DNA of 29,437 nucleotides, from the NCBI GenBank assembly GCA_036939755.1, contig JALLAZ010000032.1, forward strand, positions 1 to 29,437, read 5' to 3'. The notes below the pieces were generated by a model. The model was not told the DNA's origin. It did no database searches and worked only from the letters and a program-made list of their open reading frames with translations. The position numbers and the translations under genes were made by a program. This DNA comes from Stephanodiscus triporus. Lineage: Eukaryota > Bacillariophyta > Thalassiosirophyceae > Thalassiosirales > Thalassiosiraceae. Below, piece by piece: positions 1-11,892 of the stretch (position 1 is its first letter; the number at the start of each line of letters is the position of its first letter).

Positions 1-204
1 AAGAGCAACAGCCCCACAGATGTATTTGGGGCACTGACGTTCATGATGTCAGCCATGCTGGAACATCACAATGTGGATGACAAAAACAGCATTTTGATTG
101 ATACTATTCTTGTGCAGATCAAGAAGTCCTCCAACCCCAAGAACGAACATACTCCTGCGACTATTCACACCAACTGCTTCGGAAAACCAAATAAGATCTT
201 CTGA
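1..204 (+). CDS. 3' end of an unidentified protein, truncated by the window edge
   Basis: Frame 1 is open from the first base to a TGA at 202-204, giving 67 residues without an internal stop, followed at once by AT-rich sequence with further stops. The peptide has mixed composition and ends in HTNCFGKPNKIF. I do not recognise a family. A 67-codon open frame can arise by chance a few percent of the time, so this is only a candidate C-terminus. It could equally be a relic of a transposable element, since the adjoining DNA is repetitive and otherwise gene-free. Its start lies outside the window. Confidence 0.3.
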   Translation, partial: KSNSPTDVFGALTFMMSAMLEHHNVDDKNSILIDTILVQIKKSSNPKNEHTPATIHTNCFGKPNKIF

Positions 205-226
205 TAAATAAACATCGAAACCAAAT

Positions 227-360
227 ACATTCAATTTGAATAAGTCAAAAACATTCAATTTGAATACGTTCAGATTGAATAAAATCGTCATCCGGAAACA
301 TTCAATTTGAATGTATTCAGATTGAATAAAATCGTCATCCGGAAACATTCAATTTGAATA
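227..360. repeat. 47-bp direct tandem repeat with palindromic ATTCAATTTGAAT core
   Basis: Two nearly identical 47-bp units lie at 251-297 and 298-344, followed by a partial third unit from 345; a related 24-bp partial unit lies at 227-250. Each begins with ATTCAATTTGAAT, an odd-length palindrome with arms ATTCAA and TTGAAT, and carries a second related ATTGAAT half-site about 20 bp later. The units differ by only about two bases, so the duplication is recent or homogenised. No spacers or cas genes are present. Confidence 0.85.
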
Positions 361-938
361 TGTTTTTTAGACTTGGTAAATTTCACGAAAAAAGGGGGTT
401 TCCTCAGATCCCAGGTTAATAGGAACAAGTAGAATTTGATACCGGGAATTTTGAGGAAAAAAGGAGAAACGCGCGCGAAAAAAGGGTGAAATTGAATATA
501 TTCATCTCCATTAGGGTGCCATATAGTCGACCCCTTTTTGGCTTTTGTGAGGAAATGTTGCAAGTATTAACACTCATTTGTTGCGCTGACCGAGACTAGG
601 GGTAGTAGCTACCAGGAAAATTATCCATCACTCTCTGCTAGAGCTCTTCTCAAGTCATTGAAGCAACAAGCTGCATAGAAAAGTCAAACATCACCATTAA
701 AACCAGAGAGCTCAGCAATATGTCTAGCTATCAACTGCTACCGACAGACAAACCTGCAGAGAAGCTCATTAAAAATGTTCTGTCATGATGACACATAGCT
801 GTTAACCAGTTAAAGCATGTGGATACCAGTTCAAGGTTGGTTTGTGCATTTTATTGAGGAATTTTTGCTGGTGGCATGGGCCATATGAGCCTGGTGATTG
901 GATTACTAGATGGCTTTTATAGCACAAAAACTGGTCCT

Positions 939-981
939 GGGTCCAACCCGGACCCACAGTGTGAGAGTCCGGGTCGGACCC
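939..981. repeat. GC-rich inverted repeat, potential hairpin
   Basis: GGGTCCAACCCGGAC at 939-953 is the reverse complement of GTCCGGGTCGGACCC at 967-981 with a single mismatch, leaving a loop of 13 bases. It stands out in an AT-rich surround and might be an eroded mobile-element end or a structured RNA element. No poly-T tract follows closely, so I do not call it a terminator. Confidence 0.55.
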
Positions 982-1661
982 TGCGGGTCCTCAGACCTCT
1001 ACATGTAATCTCTACCTTCCACGTGTGTAATCTCTGCATTAACCAATAGAGGTCCATCTGTCCGTCCGGGCTCCTCTGGAAGCTCTCCTGCCGCAATTTG
1101 GGCAAAATTAGGAAAGCCCTACCCAATTTTTTCAGGTGGCCAAATAATTCAGGTTGCTTCTACTGTAACATCATTGTAACAATAGTCTGGGACTAAGGTA
1201 ATATTTTGGTTTTTAAATCTGCATTGCATCATTTCCACCCCCTCACAACCTTAGTGTCAGTACAGTCAAAAATGCCATTGTCGTCATCATTGTTGGGGAC
1301 GTCAACTGTGACATGATGGCAAAAATGGCATCCACAAAAGTTAGGGCATTGCCTCTCCAGGGGGGGGGGGGGCATGCATAGTTGGTGGGGATGGCAATAT
1401 TGATGGCAACAACCTTTATGGGGTTCAACACACTCTCGTGTCCTAGTATAATACAGTGGAGAGTGACCATAAGCATCTAAAACATACAAAGTAATTCTAC
1501 AGTTCTAAATGTAGTGTTACATTTTGTTCCACTAATTGTGCGTGACCCGTTTTGTGCTGGATTGCGCTGGGTGGTTGAGTCGGCTGATTTGTGGACAAAA
1601 AAGGGTGGCAGTTTTCTTTGTTCGTGTTTCTTCTCTTCCGGGGACATTCACAAGAATGTGC

Positions 1662-1743
1662 CTAATAAAAGTTTGGAAATATGACCTGTCGAGTGCTAGT
1701 CCGTTCTGCAATCACCTTCTCACGAATCAAATGTCCTCGGTAC
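1662..1743 (-). other. Terminal coding exon of the UBR gene, hidden behind an apparent stop
   Basis: The penultimate exon runs into TGA at 1822-1820, but that TGA lies inside a strong donor (CCT|GTGAGT). An 80-nt intron (1823-1744) ends in TTTCTCTCTCCAACAG, and the exon continues in phase for 26 codons, ending in RQVIFPNFY and TAG at 1664-1662. UBR1-family proteins continue past the ERY motif with a short basic tail, which this exon supplies; stopping at 1820 would remove it. Confidence 0.8.
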
Positions 1744-4700
1744 CTGTTGGAGAGAGAAACATAAAAAAGCATGAGTAAATGATTAAGCAGGAGCCAAACC
1801 AAGATGGCAGTCATAATACTCACAGGCCTTGCATAATACGGTATCGATCCAAATCTAAATTGAGTGGCCGTCCCCTATACTGTGGTGTTTCGCCATAAAA
1901 ATCAACATAAGGACTATTGATGTATGCCGCCTTGTGTCCGTGTATTATCAATCCAATGCATTCTTGAACTAGAAAGAAAATGCCAGCCCCAGCTCCACAG
2001 GTATATGCATGTTTCGTGCATTCCCCTTTTCCTCCAGCGTTCAAGACCTGTCCACACACCAAGCAAAGAGCAATTTGCTCCATATTGGGACACAGTTCAC
2101 TCAACATTACATATAAATCCGTGTACGACTTTGGCAAATGCAAGACGTGGGGAATAGAGCCAATTTCCTTCGCATCGGAAAAACAGCAATTTCCCAGCAA
2201 GGGCAAACTGGAAGAAGGTATTTTGATAGGTACATCTGATGGGCCATCCATAGGTCCTCGATATACCCGTAGAAATTCAAGCTGATTTGTGTTCTTCCTT
2301 GACGAATGTGCATACCAAGATTCCATTATCTCTTGTAGGAGAGGGCAGTCTAGCAATTTGCATTGACTTTCTAAGTTGAACAGCGATACATAGCATCTGA
2401 GCATAGCTGCTGAGTCTTCATTATGAACATCAATGTGATTTGCCAGAGACATGCAGAAGACGTTTGGAATGAGTATTTGACAGATCAGGGACAAATCTCG
2501 TAAAAAGGAAATTGCCTCTGACTTTGCTGATTCAATTGCATGCAAAATGTGAAATGATAAGTCGTCTGCATCATTTGGACAAGAGTGTGGCGGGCTTTTC
2601 CATGGGACTTGAAGTAGCACTGTTTTAGCTTGAGAGAGAAGTATGTGAAGAACCTTAACACAAAAATGTCTCCACTCATGTTCATCGGCATCTATATTCC
2701 CAGAATGGTGCATCATATTGTGCTCGATACATAAACACACATGTTGCTCCCAAATAGGATCGTCACATAACTTCGGTCTCAATCGTGCAAGAAGGACTTG
2801 ACCGACTCTCGCAATAAGCCCTATTTGCACAAAGTTGCGGCAGTCATTCACCAGAGATTCAATTCTATACTTCCCTTCTTCTGCTCTCGCGCGCCCTGTA
2901 ACTGCAAATAGAGCCCCAGTTGTATGGGTGAGTACATGACTGTTGAGGATAGGATAGGCTACAGGAGCGCGCTTGATTAAAGCATTCTCGTCCATGTCAA
3001 AATCAAACGGATCCGGTTCTGGTCCGGGAAATGACATGCAAAGCTGGGTCACCTCCATTGACACGGGGCTTGTCGCAACCATTAGTGCCAATGATAAGTA
3101 TCTGAGCTTTCCAAGGCGGCCGTCAAAAGGCTGATAACACTCATCAACTGATGCATTTGCTTCAGGAAATAGCAATAAGTCGCCGCCGAGCAAAACTTTT
3201 TCGATGCCAAATTTAGTAAGAATGGATGGTTTCTCACATTCAGGTGAATCGCGGAGAAGCCTTCGCGCTTCTGTCGCCTCTGCGCAACATGTGTAAACGA
3301 ATGCTTGAATTGAAAACAACACCTTTGAGATCAATTTTTCTCTGGATAATTCCTGACGACGAGTCTCTGTCATTGATGTTGGAGACAGGCACATAGGCCA
3401 CTGTCAAGAAGGAAGAAGCAGAAGGTTATGGGGGTCGTAGTATCTAAAACGCCACCAGACTGAAGGACGAAAAAGACTTACATCGACCATTTCCTTTCCG
3501 GCCGCTCTGTTCACTTTGTTATATGCTGCTTTCTCGCTTAGATAGTGTCTGAATTCGCCAAATTCACTAAACAGAGCTTCCTCACCAACCCGCCTCATGT
3601 CTAATGAATTTTGTGGAAACAAAATAATGTCAACAGGCCGTGACTCAATGTAGAAGTGATTAATATGCGGAAAAGCCACTCACCAGCCCTGTAGGCAACA
3701 TCAGAGACCTGATCCAAGAATCGTCGAAGCACATCACTATTATTTGATTCACTCTGCCTTGACTCTGATTCTTGCCCAAAAGTGGGGCTGGCATCAGCGG
3801 AGAAGGAGCGAGTTCGTCGCTTCACTAATCGAGGTGTTCTCAAGATAGAATTCCAAGCGCTAATGAGTTCCTTTTTGCCGAATTTTGCTTGCATCATCTT
3901 CAATGGTTGCCTTGGCGGAGATAGGATAGGGAAGTCCAGTGGCTTAACTTTTTCAATCTTCGGGGAAAATGTACAATGTCCGTCCCATGATACCGACAAG
4001 TCATTTTTAGTTGCCCACCATTTCGATTTGGACAGAAAGTCGTGAAGTGAGTTGTTTGTCCTGCGACTAGAAAAATTGATGGTTTCATCTTCCTCTTCTC
4101 TTTTAAATGCAGTGGGCGGTGATAAAGCTTGCTCATCGGTTAGCGTGACAATATCTGCCCAATCCGCTGCTACGTCCACGAAGGGTACTAAGCAGTTGCT
4201 CAGCCGCTGGCACAAAGGGCATCTAAACTCTTTTCTTTTGCCGCCCTCAAGCATGTCGTCGCGTTGGGATACGACTGTCTTCAGATAAGCGTCGCAACAT
4301 CCTTTATGAATCGCATGCCCACAAAGCGTAATATGAACTCCGACGTGACTTTGATATGCAGTCTTGGGACATGGCCCACATGAAGGCACCACGTCGCCAC
4401 CCTTGATCACTGTGCTAGCCTGAGAGTAGCCACAAAATGCTAGATTCTTTTGCTGGCATGCATCTTCCTCCGATGAAGCATTAGCGGACATTTTATCTTC
4501 CTGATCTCTTAGAGCGTCGTCAATATGCATCGGGTCGTCCGCCCCACAAACGATGCATTGGGGTCTTTCGTTCATAAGTCTAATGCCGGCATTATGCGAA
4601 GTTCGTGGTGTAGAATCACAACTGCTGTATGGCGTGTGAGGAGTGCGTGGAGAGAAGGGAGTGCTGGGTGATGTGATGGGGGAAGTGAACATGAAATCCC

Positions 4701-7700
4701 CTGGGGACAGGTCAATTGCCTGCACAGCCTCAGATTCCGGAAGTGATCTATGTCGAACTGGCGTGGACAAGATTGTTGCTTCATTAATTCTCCTCGATGG
4801 AGAACGACAACTATTCCCATCATCACTCATGCGATCATCGTCCTCAAAACCTGGGGAGCTCAAAATATTAGCAGCAAATTTAGCCATCTGCGCCTTCATA
4901 GCGGCAATGGCTTTGTCTTTCGCTGCGATCTTCTTCTTCTCTTGCTCTTCCTCTTTGGTTCGTCCTCCCACGGTAGACTCTATGCCAGCACTTCTTGCCG
5001 CCACAATTGGGTTAACCTTCGCCGCATAATCGCATAACCACGAAGCTCCTGATCGCAATGCTGGATCCAACCCAGACAAGAATGCGCTATGATTCCCTCC
5101 ATCACATCCGATCTGTCTAAGAAGAGTCAGGGTATTTTCTTTACCACGATAACATTCACAGTCCATCACATCCGAAGGGTCTCTCAGTAAAGCCATAAAG
5201 ACCCAGTCACAGGCATTGGGAGCAGATTCTTTTCCATGAAACACACTACCAATATCGCCCCCTCCCAAGTCTTTCCAACTAGTGGCAGTAAATATCCTGT
5301 CATCGGAGCAATCGTTATCCCAAGCGTACGCCCCAAGGGTCAATAAATGTAGCGCACGAGCCAAGAGAGTCTCGCTCTTGCTACCATACATTTGATTTCC
5401 TCGAAATAGAGCAATACTGTCCACGGCAGAAGAATCGTCATCATATCGATAACAGTGAGCATGCAAGACTCTGTATGTCATAGCAAGAATGCACGCGTCC
5501 GCAGTCAGCTACAACATTGACGAGAAGAAAGAGAGCAAGGAAGAAAGATGAGGCATTGCATTAGCAGAGACTTTGGTTTCATCCAAGCGACTCACGTCTC
5601 GACGAATTCTTTGGAATGATACATGGGCCGGAGCTGGACGGGGAGCATATGGCGCAGAACCAGATGGCTTCGGTCGATTCTCCGCGCAAACTTGGTGATC
5701 CCTGGTGCTGATGTGGTGAAAGGCAGGGTCGTACACCTTCCACGAGTCTTTTTGCAATTCCCATTCATCGGGAGCTCCACTTTTCTGCTTCCTTGTGGCG
5801 ACTTCACCGAGGGCATCCTCGAGTGCAGCACAACTTGCATCCTCCCGATTGACGAATGTTTCCCCCAGGACTAAATTCTCCCGTGCGGATAAAACATGGC
5901 TCACCTCGGTCATTTCACTGTGACATTTGTTACCTGAAGCAAGGCGGTGGATGACCTCTCTCTTTAGGCGCCTTTTCGCTTCTAATATCTCATCGTCTTT
6001 ATTGTTTGGAGTCGGTGACGGCATTTCCTAGAGGAGGGAGGAAACAGAGTTAACACGGAAAATATCACCTCTGTAACGCACTTCTCGAGAAATTGTGGAT
6101 CCTCTTACCGTGATCAATATAATGATGAGGTGCATTAGCTCTTCTACAAGATGCAAACATGCTACCGGGTCATCAGGAGTTGGACAGTATGTCCAGGGCA
6201 AAACTAGCACGGCTGATGATTCCGCGTCTTTTTTCTCTTTAAAGTGAATCTCAGGTGGATATAAGCCCATACGAATCTCTTCTCTATATTTTTCAACACT
6301 TGTGTTTGGAGCTTTTTCAAATCCAAGGAAGTCTGACAAATAATTCATCAAAAATGAATGAGCGCTGCGGAGTGCTATCGAGCAAGACTGAGACCAGGAA
6401 ACACCACACAAAGCACAAAACTAACCAAAGACACCGAAACGATGAATCAGCAGGTTCTGAAAAAGAATAAGAAACGGCAGTGAGCGTTGTGAGGTGACGC
6501 CGGGCGTGATTTCGACAGCAGGCACCACACAATTGTTAACCTTACAACGAGCCTCAACGTCCCTTGTCCGACAAATGCTAACCCTGTCGCAGATCGATCA
6601 ATTGGTCCACTGTCAAAAGAAATCAAAGACTTTCCCGCTATCTGTGATGTGTGACAAATTAGTGCAAATTGCAGAAGAAGCATGTCGGCATCTGCAAGGG
6701 GCCGACAAAACGGTGGCTCTGAATAGTTCTGATGATTTTTTAGAGAACAAAATAATATCAAACAACTGATAAGGCCGATACTCAAACATAAAATGAAACA
6801 CACACACACACACACACACACACACCATCACTTGGTCAAGCATCGCGGGTCCATTTCTCCGCCAGACTCCTGCTCGGATTTGGGCAGCTCTATTGGTGGC
6901 ACGAAGAAGGAAAGAAGGTGAGCTACAACTTATTGTCTGGGTTTGTTTTCTGCGAGAATCATCGACAAAAGCAGCACTTGCCGTGATAGCACAATTGCTG
7001 GAAACTCCATCAGTCCACGAAATAAGAGGGCGTTTAAGCGGAATTGAGCAGAAGCGTCATTGCCTATTGGAAGTGCAAACATTTCCAGCAGCTTGGATAT
7101 TCCATCCCTATGAGAGATGTAAAGGCGGCGAGATACCTCGCGAATACAGGCCGCCACAAACCGATGCAAAGGTAAGTGAAAGCTCCAAGCTGCAATCTGA
7201 GGTAGAGGTAGAGCGACCATTGCCAGCGCTGACCCGTGAGCCGTTGCAACTGTTGAAAATGGAAGGGATGCCGGAGATAGACAATAATCAGGCACCTTGG
7301 GTTGAAGGTTTGGAGGGTGCGTTGGACGATAGGCGCGCATCTCTGAACGTTGCCAGTGGTGAACACCGACTGTAAGAGTGCGGTGTGTTAATTCAACGCA
7401 ACTCAAAAGTCGTACATTGCAGTTTTCAATTGGCGAAGGATCATCATCGTCCCAGTTCAAAACTCTCTCAAAGAGGCTGCTCAAACTTATGCTAGCGTTG
7501 AAAGCACCTACCCACCCTTTAGCTTCTGTTTCGACGTGGTCTTTGATCGATGGTCGCCATATTTGCCCATCCATCTGTTGAGCTAGGGCTAAAGTCTAAC
7601 AAATTTATCGGGATAAGAGATTTGATATGTCTTTGAAGAGGCAGTACCACAACTACGCACACTCACCTTTATCCAATCATCAAGCGCACAATCAATTGTG

Positions 7701-10700
7701 CATTCATCATTTATTTGCATTTTTGGCAAGTGGTCTGCACCTCCTCCTTGAGCAGAGGTAGACGAGGGTGAGTATTGATAATTTTGGTCAATGGGATACG
7801 ATGCGAAATGCCTTGAAATTCCATCCACATTAAGGACACACTTTAAGTCGCTGATGCACACGCTATACCGCCTGTGCGATAGCACTGTGTGAAAAGGATC
7901 AAGAGTTGGAGGGATCAACGTGGTCGTCCTTTCCGACAGGTATTGGTGCGTGACAGCATCATTACTGTTCCTTGAATTCGAACCTGTCTTCCGTGTATCG
8001 GAGCTTCGTCCAGGTTGGGGTAAATCACTTCCACTGACCCCCTCGACAACGTCAGAATACATTTCATATGTTTCAGAATCCAGCCTGGCAATGCCCATAT
8101 TATCCCCACCATCCATTGTAAAGAATCCCACAGACTCCAGTACGGATCCTGTCGATAAAGACACATCCAAATGATCCATCCCCACTGAAGAACGACTTCG
8201 AGACGATCCTGGTTTAAAAGTTGCACTTCGTATAGTATCTAGTAAACATCTAAAGAGACTGTTAAGTAAATTCCGACTTCTGACGAGGTCTAATGAAATT
8301 TGCGAAAAAAAAATCATGTTAAACAACCTTAAGCAACGTAAATCAAAGATAGAAGTGGTCATTGGTACGCGAAAAGACCACTCACCTGTAACATAGGATA
8401 CACGATTCAGGAATTGGACAGACAAAGTGAAGGAGCTTCGTTCTATAAGGCCAATTCCTCGGGCATACTCGACGGCGACCCTAAAAAGGCGAAACACGCT
8501 AAGTGAGTAAATAATAAATAAGCAAATTGCTGCTGCTGATGTGACTGCTGCTAACTCACGCTCGATACGTATCGCAATACGCCCGACTCATTGCCGCCTT
8601 AAAATTGGGGACGGCTAACAGCGTTAATAAAACTGTATGCCAAGCCGTTACAAACTGATACGGCAACTTTAAGTCATTCCGCAGCAATGGTGTCAGTGCC
8701 GATCCTCCTTCATCTCCTTCCCCTTCTACCCCGACCGCCCATTGTCCTGAAATTCCCATTGAGACTTGATCGCACAATTGATCACAGCTCAATGCCAACC
8801 AGCCCATCAGATGCAATACCGCTGTGGCAAGTTGTTCGTCTCGTAATTCCTTGCGTGTCTTGACGGTGCAGACCAAACCACGATCGGTGAGAATCTTCGC
8901 GCGATTAAGCAAGGATGCTCCAACAAGTGAGGAGGAATGAGGGTCGCCATCACGCCAGCAACGGGCGATAACGTCGCCTTTATGATTGGCACAAGCACGC
9001 CAAATAATTAAGTAGAGCAACGCGACGGAACGAATAAATGATACACTTGTTTGTTTTCAATAACAACTCACCGCACTCTGTGATGATTTCTTGCGTACCC
9101 CAAACAATTAAATCGCCCTGCTTCTTCACAATTTGTACAATTCGCTCCAATATGGATTCGATGTGAGGAGCCCGGAAGAGGGAGTTGCGCGTCGGGGGGG
9201 CCAACACAAAGTGTTGTTGAGTGAAATGACTCGTCCCGAGTAAGTCTACTGGGAGATGATTAAGTCCGGGGGCTTCCAAGAATGCAGCTCCGCTAATGCC
9301 TCCACCAACAGCGGCATTTCCTCCTTCCCCAGCGGCCCTACCGCCCCCTCCCGAGGATGCATACAATTCCTTCAATGCAGTAATCACTTCGGAATGATGC
9401 GAAGAAGATGACGACGGACCAAAGTGTACAGCATCGCAATGCAACACTAGAAACAGCCCATGTTCCTTTCGCCCCAGGTCGCCCACGGCGCGTGCGGGAG
9501 TCTTGTCCTGGACTTCACCCCCACGGCATGCCTTCTTTGCCGCACGGCGATGATTCAAATGAGTAGATGCGAAGGGAGAAGATGATTCGGAAAATAGCCA
9601 TGGTGATGACATCGACGACGATAATCCCGCTGCCATGGGATCGAATACGTTATGGTTGCAATCGCTGGTGCTTGAATCTCTCTTAGCCGATGGATGTGAA
9701 TTCTTTTTGAATGCTGACGAAGATGATGCCATCGAGGGATTGAACTGCACCTCATGGATAATGGGAGTGGACAAATGGCTCATCAGCATCGTCTTCATCG
9801 GATCATCGCCATCATCAGTGATGTTTACTGGAGCAACATGAGAAAGCTGCTCAGAAGTCATAATAATGTTAGTAGAAGAATCATCAGTTTCCATCTCTAA
9901 ACAGCGACTTTTCCGTAAACTCCCACTATTCCTTTGATCACTCCTCCCGAGGTCGCCCTCGTAATTCTCCGGAACACACGTTGATGTGTTGGCAGGCACA
10001 TTGTCGGCCGATTGAGAAACGAGATGGCCGTTCACGATGTTTCCAATGGCACCTTTTGACGATGATATCAACGGATTGGCGCGTCGGTATCCTTCCTCAA
10101 CGCCTGACGTCACAACCATCACGAGGAAATCGGCGATGGCGCGCACACTCCCCAACACGGCGGGCTCAACCACGCCCATCTTGGTTGTCGCCGCGTTACT
10201 CTCCCCCCATCCATCACCAGCAGCACAGCTCAATCTGCTGCCGAACCCACAGTCGCCGTCGGCATCACGACGGGCGACAACCGACGCTCCAGGCCCGCCA
10301 TGTCTGCCGCAAAATCCCTTTGGATCCCAGGCGTCGACGTCACCGCAATCGCAGCATCCCCCGGCCTGGGCGTGGTAGAACGCCACGTCGTGGCCCTCGT
10401 GATCAGAGTGGCTGAAGCAATCGTGGCACAATACGCATGTCTCGTCGACCTGGCAGGTACGACAGACCCAGACTATATCGTTCTTACGGAACGCGTACTG
10501 GCAAACGCGTCGTCGGTCGTGGGGCGAGACGGACTTCCCGAATATGTCGATCGCGCGTCGGGCGTCGGCGACAGTGGGATATTTCGGCTTCGCCCTCGCA
10601 TTGGCAGCAAAGACGGCGACGGTCGCGAGCTCCTCGATCGTCATCGTCCTTTTTCCTTCGTTGTTGCCCTGCCCCGCCATCTCCTGCCCCCCTTCGTCGG

Positions 10701-11848
10701 AATGGACGCCGTCGTCGCAGTCGTAGTCGTCACTCGATCCATCCGCCCCCTTTTCGTTGCAATCGCGGTAGTCCTCCTCGCGGATGACGACGTCGCTGTC
10801 TTCAACCTCGTCCTTCCCGTCATCATCCCATTCATACCCGCAAATTCGACGATCGCCGTCGTCGTATTCGTCAACGACCAACGTCGTGGGAGGGCGCAAC
10901 ATGATCTCGACGAGGCGTGTCAACGCGTCCGATTCCAATTCGTCCAATTCTGGGGGCCGCCGTGGAGGATGATGCCACTGCGAGGAGGAAGACGTCGAAG
11001 CCGGTCCATACCCGTCCTCCAACCTCCTCACGGCGCGGATCAACGATCGGACCGAGTCTACGCAGGCCGTCGCCTCCTGCCCCCGCGCCCTTCGTCCGTC
11101 GCCATCGATGCCGATGCCAATGGCGCCGCCGTAAACGCCGTACTCACCGCCACCGTTGCGACGACGACGAAGATGACGGAGCGCACCAAAGGGTGGCGGC
11201 GGCGATCGAGGTCGCGATTGTGGCGCCGTTGAGTGCGAGCTGACTTGGGGGGTGTGGCTATACCCGTCCTCGTCGCGAAACAGAAACGACGCAGCCGACG
11301 ACGACGTGAGGGGTTCGGTCATTCGCGATGGGGACGACGACCACTGTCCGTCGTCGCGTCGCGGGAGGAGGAGGTGCGAGGGCACCGGCGCTCCCTGAGG
11401 TCCAACGGGCCAATCGTCGGGGGGGTACCCGTGATCTCCGTCGTCGACGTCGTCGCGATTATAGCCGACGGGCCTCCTTCCCGCGATCGAAGATCTGGGT
11501 AGGAGCGTCGTCGTTGTCCTGCGTCCGTCATATTATTCATCGACGTGACATGATGCCATGAACGAAGGATGAAGATGGTAGATGCACGCGAGTGAGTTGA
11601 CGAAATAAAATAAAATAAAATAAAAACAGGCTCATCGCATCTCTGTCCCTTATCCCGAGTGCGAAATGATAGGCGACGATATTCCTCATTCCTTGTAATC
11701 CTTCGCTCGCAAACCTAATCAAAATAGATCTCACCTCGTCTCCCCCCGCCGAGAACCGTCGAACGACGCCCCCTGGAAGTCCGCCGTCGTCGTTGTGTCC
11801 CGGATGCCCATCGCGACGTCGTCGTCGTTCGTCCTCCCACGAATCCCG

Positions 11849-11892
<44 letters not shown>

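Larger units (their letters stand above)
205..1661. other. Gene-poor region downstream of the UBR ligase gene
   Basis: I see no convincing gene over about 1.45 kb. Besides the tandem repeat and the hairpin described separately, it holds a run of 13 G at 1360-1372. Short open frames on the minus strand (for example around 1229-1489) have no recognisable motif and one crosses the poly-G run. The part next to 1662 should include the 3' untranslated region of the minus-strand UBR gene. Confidence 0.55.

Noticed and set aside
227..360. CRISPR array
   Set aside because: Units are directly tandem without unique spacers, no cas genes, and the DNA is eukaryotic.
1229..1489. Minus-strand open frame of 86 codons
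   Set aside because: Crosses a 13-base G run and shows no recognisable motif; kept as unassigned.
1536..1778. 80-codon plus-strand open frame
   Set aside because: Overlaps the last UBR exon on the opposite strand; no motif.
6332..6411. Using CTCAG before 6391 as the acceptor for UBR exon 10
   Set aside because: It would drop HRFGVF and insert unrelated residues; the micro-exon plus acceptor before 6332 gives the family-like sequence.
10300..11232. 310-codon plus-strand open frame
   Set aside because: Antisense to UBR exon 2, which carries the UBR box; low-complexity and not family-like.
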